DNA of 7,205 nt from Candidatus Woesearchaeota archaeon (GTDB lineage Archaea > Nanobdellota > Nanobdellia > Woesearchaeales > UBA12501): NCBI GenBank assembly GCA_016177345.1, contig JACOVM010000003.1:1-7205 (forward strand), read 5' to 3'. Below are positions 4,998 to 7,205 of the stretch, piece by piece. The notes beneath the pieces are model-generated. The model saw only the letters and a program-made list of their open reading frames with translations. It searched no databases and was not told the origin of the DNA. The stretch's first letter is position 1. The number at the start of each line of letters is the position of its first letter. The position numbers and the translations under genes are program-made.

Positions 4998-6095
4998 ATG
5001 CTCCTTACCTCATCAAATATTGTCCAGTATCTTCTCAATCGAGGATTTCTTGAAGAGCATCAAGAATACAGTGTTCAGCAATTAACAGGCGGAAACATTA
5101 ACCATTCTTTTTTGGTCAAGACACCATCGAAAGTATTGATCATTAAGCAAGCACTCGACCATGCAGCAGCATCAGCTTCTTTTCCACTTCCAAGAAACCG
5201 CTTAGAAACAGAATACAACGCCATGATAGTCATGTCGAGAAATATCGGCTACGGTGTTCCTACTCCTTATGGGTACGATAGCGATAATTTTGTTCTCGTT
5301 CGAGCTGCCGTTCCACAACCATTTGAGTTGTTAACATACGATCTTGCAACGGGTGTTGTAAACGTTAAGCTTGCCGGCCGCCTTGGTACCTTTTACGGGA
5401 CCCTTCACCGAACTACATTCCTCAACAAAAAGCTGAAACATTCTTTTCCAAGAACAGGCATTTTTGACCTGAAAATGGGTGTTTTTCACCGAGCATTTAT
5501 TGCAGCAACAAATGACGAGACTATTAAGCGCAATGTTTCTGAAGCATTGGAGAAATGCTACAAGAATAGCATTTGCCTTGTTCATGGGGATACGAATCCA
5601 AAAAATATTTTTGTCCATGGCAATGATTTTTATGTAATCGACCAGGAAATAGCCCATGTTGGAGACCCATCATTTGACATTGGCAACCTCCTTGGCCAGT
5701 ATCTTCTTGCCTGCATTATCAATTACCCTCTTAGAAAAAAATATTACGATGCGATGGTTGCATTTCTTTCGTCGTACGAACAGGCAATTTCTGAAGTTGA
5801 TGAAAAGGAATTGTTGAAAACAACGTCACTTGCTTCATTCTATCCACAGATAAAACAAAATAGCATTCAGCACTTTGGAGTCTGCCTTTATGCACGATCG
5901 TACGGCCCGTTTAATGTTCACTTTATTGACGAGAAAACCAGGACAACTATTTATGCAATAGCGGTAGCGTTATCTCAGGAAAAACATGCTGATCTAGAGC
6001 AGATTTTTAGGGTCGTTGACAAGCTCGGGGCGCCATTATCTGCTGTCAGGCCAATAAGAAGAAGTGTTGTTGCAGCCTCTGGAAGGCTATTTTAA
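4998..6095 (+). CDS. APH-superfamily small-molecule kinase, 5-methylthioribose-kinase-like
   Basis: This is a cytoplasmic kinase of the aminoglycoside phosphotransferase/choline kinase fold. Numbering below uses the longer form from ATG 4989 (368 residues); subtract 3 for ATG 4998. Motifs are a Gly-rich loop LTGGNINHSFLV (32-43), ATP-binding K53 in VLIIKQAL, catalytic loop VHGDTNPKNIF (198-208; D201, N206), metal site VIDQE (216-220) and GDPSFDIGNLLG (225-236). The KQAL segment, the D-x-E metal site in place of DFG, and the FDIGN motif are all features of 5-methylthioribose kinase (MtnK), which phosphorylates MTR in methionine salvage. The substrate is not proven, and other sugar or choline-type substrates remain possible. 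TAAGGTGG, made by the preceding stop, is the SD. ATG 4998 has 9-base spacing, whereas ATG 4989 abuts it, so I prefer 4998. It is probably co-transcribed with its neighbours. Confidence 0.82.
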   Translation: MLLTSSNIVQYLLNRGFLEEHQEYSVQQLTGGNINHSFLVKTPSKVLIIKQALDHAAASASFPLPRNRLETEYNAMIVMSRNIGYGVPTPYGYDSDNFVLVRAAVPQPFELLTYDLATGVVNVKLAGRLGTFYGTLHRTTFLNKKLKHSFPRTGIFDLKMGVFHRAFIAATNDETIKRNVSEALEKCYKNSICLVHGDTNPKNIFVHGNDFYVIDQEIAHVGDPSFDIGNLLGQYLLACIINYPLRKKYYDAMVAFLSSYEQAISEVDEKELLKTTSLASFYPQIKQNSIQHFGVCLYARSYGPFNVHFIDEKTRTTIYAIAVALSQEKHADLEQIFRVVDKLGAPLSAVRPIRRSVVAASGRLF

Positions 6096-6138
6096 GAATA
6101 TGAATAACCAGGATTAATAACTAAGGAAGATGGATATT

Positions 6139-6717
6139 ATGAGCAACGTTTACCTTGCAAGGCACACGGAAAGTCTGAACAATGAGAGGAAAATATTTGG
6201 TGGGGTAGACGTCGCCGCTCCGTTAACACCAAAGGGCAGGGAACAAGCTGAAGAGCTTGCTGCCCGTTTTCGTGCTGTTTCCCTTGATGTTGTTCTTTGC
6301 GGATCAGCACTTCGACATATCGAAACTGCCGCTCCTCTTGTTGCCCAGCAGGATGGCCTTGTCGTCCATATGGATCCAAATCTTAATGAGAGGGATCATG
6401 GAAATCTCAATGGAACATCATATGTAGGCATTCATGACGTCATTTACTTCCTTTATCATAATGAGAACAGGGAGTGTGGAGAACCTCTTTCTGCAGTTCA
6501 TGCTCGTGCAACGATGATCCACAGGAAACTGACTGATAAGCTTCAAGGAAAAGAGGTTTTTGTCATGTCTAGTGGCTTTTTTACCACTGTTCTTTGTGCC
6601 GTACTGGAAGGGGTTGACATCCGTTACCGTCAACCTCATGTTTTAGCCAATGGCCACTACCACCACTATGAATTGACAGATGCTGGTGTGTTTGTTCCGC
6701 GTGGCTACAATTTGTAG
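6139..6717 (+). CDS. Histidine-phosphatase (phosphoglycerate-mutase-like) protein lacking the second His
   Basis: This is a 192-residue member of the histidine phosphatase superfamily. Near the N-terminus ARHTESLNN carries the phospho-accepting histidine (R8-H9, RHT in place of RHG). LTPKGREQAEEL (29-40) and LRHIETA (58-64; second Arg R59) follow. LNERDHGNLNG (82-92) gives the acid E84, and the domain closes with a strand-helix EVFVMSSGFFTTVL (139-152). In active members that last site reads (S/A)HG, but here the histidine is S145. Loss of this residue usually cripples phosphatase or mutase activity, so it may be a binding protein or use altered chemistry. SD-like AAGGAAG (6123-6129) prefers ATG 6139; ATG 6130 abuts it. 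The gene starts 43 bases after the kinase and is likely in the same operon, which suggests shared ligands. Confidence 0.82.
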   Translation: MSNVYLARHTESLNNERKIFGGVDVAAPLTPKGREQAEELAARFRAVSLDVVLCGSALRHIETAAPLVAQQDGLVVHMDPNLNERDHGNLNGTSYVGIHDVIYFLYHNENRECGEPLSAVHARATMIHRKLTDKLQGKEVFVMSSGFFTTVLCAVLEGVDIRYRQPHVLANGHYHHYELTDAGVFVPRGYNL

Positions 6718-6749
6718 ATAAATACTGCATAACAATGTTAGAAGATAGC

Positions 6750-6797
6750 GAACGAGGGGTACTCTATCGCGAGAGACAGAGTGCGCCCCGTTCTTTT
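6750..6797. terminator. Hairpin terminator between convergent genes
   Basis: Arms 6750-6765 and 6778-6793 form a 16-bp stem with two mismatches and one G-U pair. The loop has 12 bases, and TTTT follows on the plus strand. It lies 33 bases past the phosphatase-like gene and past the end of the minus-strand small ORF, so it could serve both. Confidence 0.55.
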
Positions 6798-6805
6798 GGA
6801 ACTTG

Positions 6806-6827
6806 TTCTGAGCAGAAATAGTTTTTT
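6806..6827 (+). terminator. Small hairpin followed by six T
   Basis: TTCTG-AG-CAGAA (6806-6817) is a 5-bp inverted repeat, followed after a few bases by TTTTTT (6822-6827). It may be a back-up plus-strand terminator. It ends five bases before the stop codon of the minus-strand ORF. Confidence 0.4.
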
Positions 6828-6832
6828 AGAAG

Positions 6833-6952
6833 CTAGCCGCCGGCAAGCAATGCGATAGGCCGCCTGCTATCAACTTCCGGATCTGCCATGACTTTAAAAA
6901 GCTCATGGTACTGATGCATAATTCTGTTGTTTCGGAGAGTGTTTTGTTTCAT
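6833..6952 (-). CDS. Small minus-strand protein, 39 residues, hypothetical
   Basis: The frame runs from an ATG at 6952 down to TAG at 6835-6833. The product starts MKQNTLRNNRIMHQYHEL and ends in SRRPIALLAGG. It is basic at the N-terminus, probably helical in the middle, with no membrane helix or signal. Start evidence is good. TTTAAAAGG lies at 6984-6992 on the minus strand, transcription would begin near 6962, and GGTGAT (6962-6957) lies four bases before the ATG. An in-frame ATG at 6970 would fall upstream of that transcript start. The family is unknown. The R-N-N-R-I...Y..L pattern is loosely like the first helix of small helix-turn-helix proteins, so it could be a truncated regulator; that is speculative. 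Confidence 0.5.
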   Translation of the reverse strand: MKQNTLRNNRIMHQYHELFKVMADPEVDSRRPIALLAGG

Positions 6953-6983
6953 GTCAATCACCAAGAACATGAAGAGATTTTTT

Positions 6984-6993
6984 CCTTTTAAAG
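6984..6993 (-). promoter_or_regulatory. TATA-like box of the minus-strand small ORF
   Basis: Read on the minus strand this is CTTTAAAAGG, a good archaeal TATA box. Counting about 27 bases from its centre puts the start site near 6962, at the first base of the GGTGAT ribosome binding site. Confidence 0.5.
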
Positions 6994-7000
6994 TTGCTTA

Positions 7001-7024
7001 CTAAAGCTTTCAGTAAAGCTTTAG
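7001..7024. repeat. Perfect 10+10 inverted repeat, candidate operator
   Basis: CTAAAGCTTT (7001-7010) and AAAGCTTTAG (7015-7024) are exact reverse complements around CAGT. Each arm holds the palindrome AAAGCTTT. The element lies just upstream of the minus-strand TATA box and about 30 bases before plus-strand TATA-like boxes. That is where a regulator of a divergent promoter would bind. Confidence 0.6.
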
Positions 7025-7052
7025 GAAAGGATTTTGGGAGAAAAAGCCATAA

Positions 7053-7080
7053 CCTTTAAAAACAAAACAGGAAAATATAC
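7053..7080 (+). promoter_or_regulatory. Plus-strand TATA-like boxes near the window end
   Basis: CCTTTAAAAAC (7053-7063) and AAAATATAC (7072-7080) could start transcripts near 7084 or 7103. The product would begin in the hairpin-rich segment that follows and continue past the window. No start codon with an open frame is seen before 7205. Confidence 0.4.
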
Positions 7081-7084
7081 CTTA

Positions 7085-7205
7085 TTCGTTGCCGACGTCG
7101 CATAACTCGGATGCGCATAAGGGCGTAGCCCTTATCAACCCTAGATTGAGTGGGATTTCGCGGTGCTCAATCCCACGCCTTGCGACGCGGAGGTAAGGGC
7201 AGCAC
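7085..7205 (+). other. Structured segment, possible non-coding RNA or leader, runs off the window
   Basis: Three folds follow the promoter-like boxes. CGCAT/ATGCG (7099-7103 with 7111-7115) closes a 7-base loop. ATAAGGGC/GCCCTTAT (7117-7124 with 7128-7135) closes GTA. Then there are two mutually exclusive stems: GATTGAG/CTCAATC (7144-7150 with 7166-7172), or GTGGGATT/AATCCCAC (7150-7157 with 7169-7176). It is not a tRNA, since no TTCRA T-loop is present. No RNA family was recognised. Confidence 0.4.

Noticed and set aside
7091..7205. Possible second tRNA near the right end, from CGCAT/ATGCG and neighbouring stems
   Set aside because: No TTCRA T-loop, no 7-base anticodon loop on a 5-bp stem, and no matching acceptor strands.

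Overview
The window looks archaeal. A partial tRNA-Val ends without an encoded CCA. Several genes have a TATA-like box (TTTAAAAA, TATATTTATAAA, CTTAAATA) about 25-30 bases before the start codon, or before a very short leader. Other genes carry GGTGA-type ribosome binding sites matching the archaeal anti-SD. The proteins are divergent and the composition moderately AT-rich, which would suit a DPANN/Woesearchaeota-like genome. That lineage is inference; no phylogenetic marker other than the tRNA fragment is present.

Layout: (1) 1-55, the 3' part of tRNA-Val(GAC). (2) 56-400, a gene-poor stretch with four strong hairpins, perhaps a structured RNA. (3) 401-913, a two-helix membrane protein with a bacterial-PH-like domain, and 998-2077, an AI-2E/PerM-family membrane protein, each with its own apparently leaderless promoter. 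(4) 2078-2885, an unusual segment: a terminator-like inverted repeat, TATA boxes, competing small reading frames (one pair joined by a CCC-TAA +1 slip site), short tandem repeats, a 106-base tract with no G, and a small ORF behind a strong SD. (5) 2886-3767, a ParA/MinD-family protein whose Walker A lysines are gone. (6) 3874-4983, a secreted, tyrosine-rich, cysteine-containing protein with its own promoter, followed closely by an APH/5-methylthioribose-kinase-like kinase (to 6095) and a histidine-phosphatase-fold protein missing its second catalytic histidine (to 6717). (7) 6718-7205, a terminator hairpin between convergent genes, a 39-residue minus-strand ORF with its own TATA box and SD, a perfect 10+10 inverted repeat at what looks like a divergent promoter, and more hairpins running off the end.

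How they may work together: the secreted protein, kinase and phosphatase-like gene are close enough to be one transcription unit. The kinase and phosphatase-fold protein could act on, or sense, the same phosphorylated small molecule. The ParA-like protein lies just upstream with a separate leader, and its lost P-loop suggests a scaffold or positioning role rather than ATP hydrolysis. These links are inferred from gene order only.
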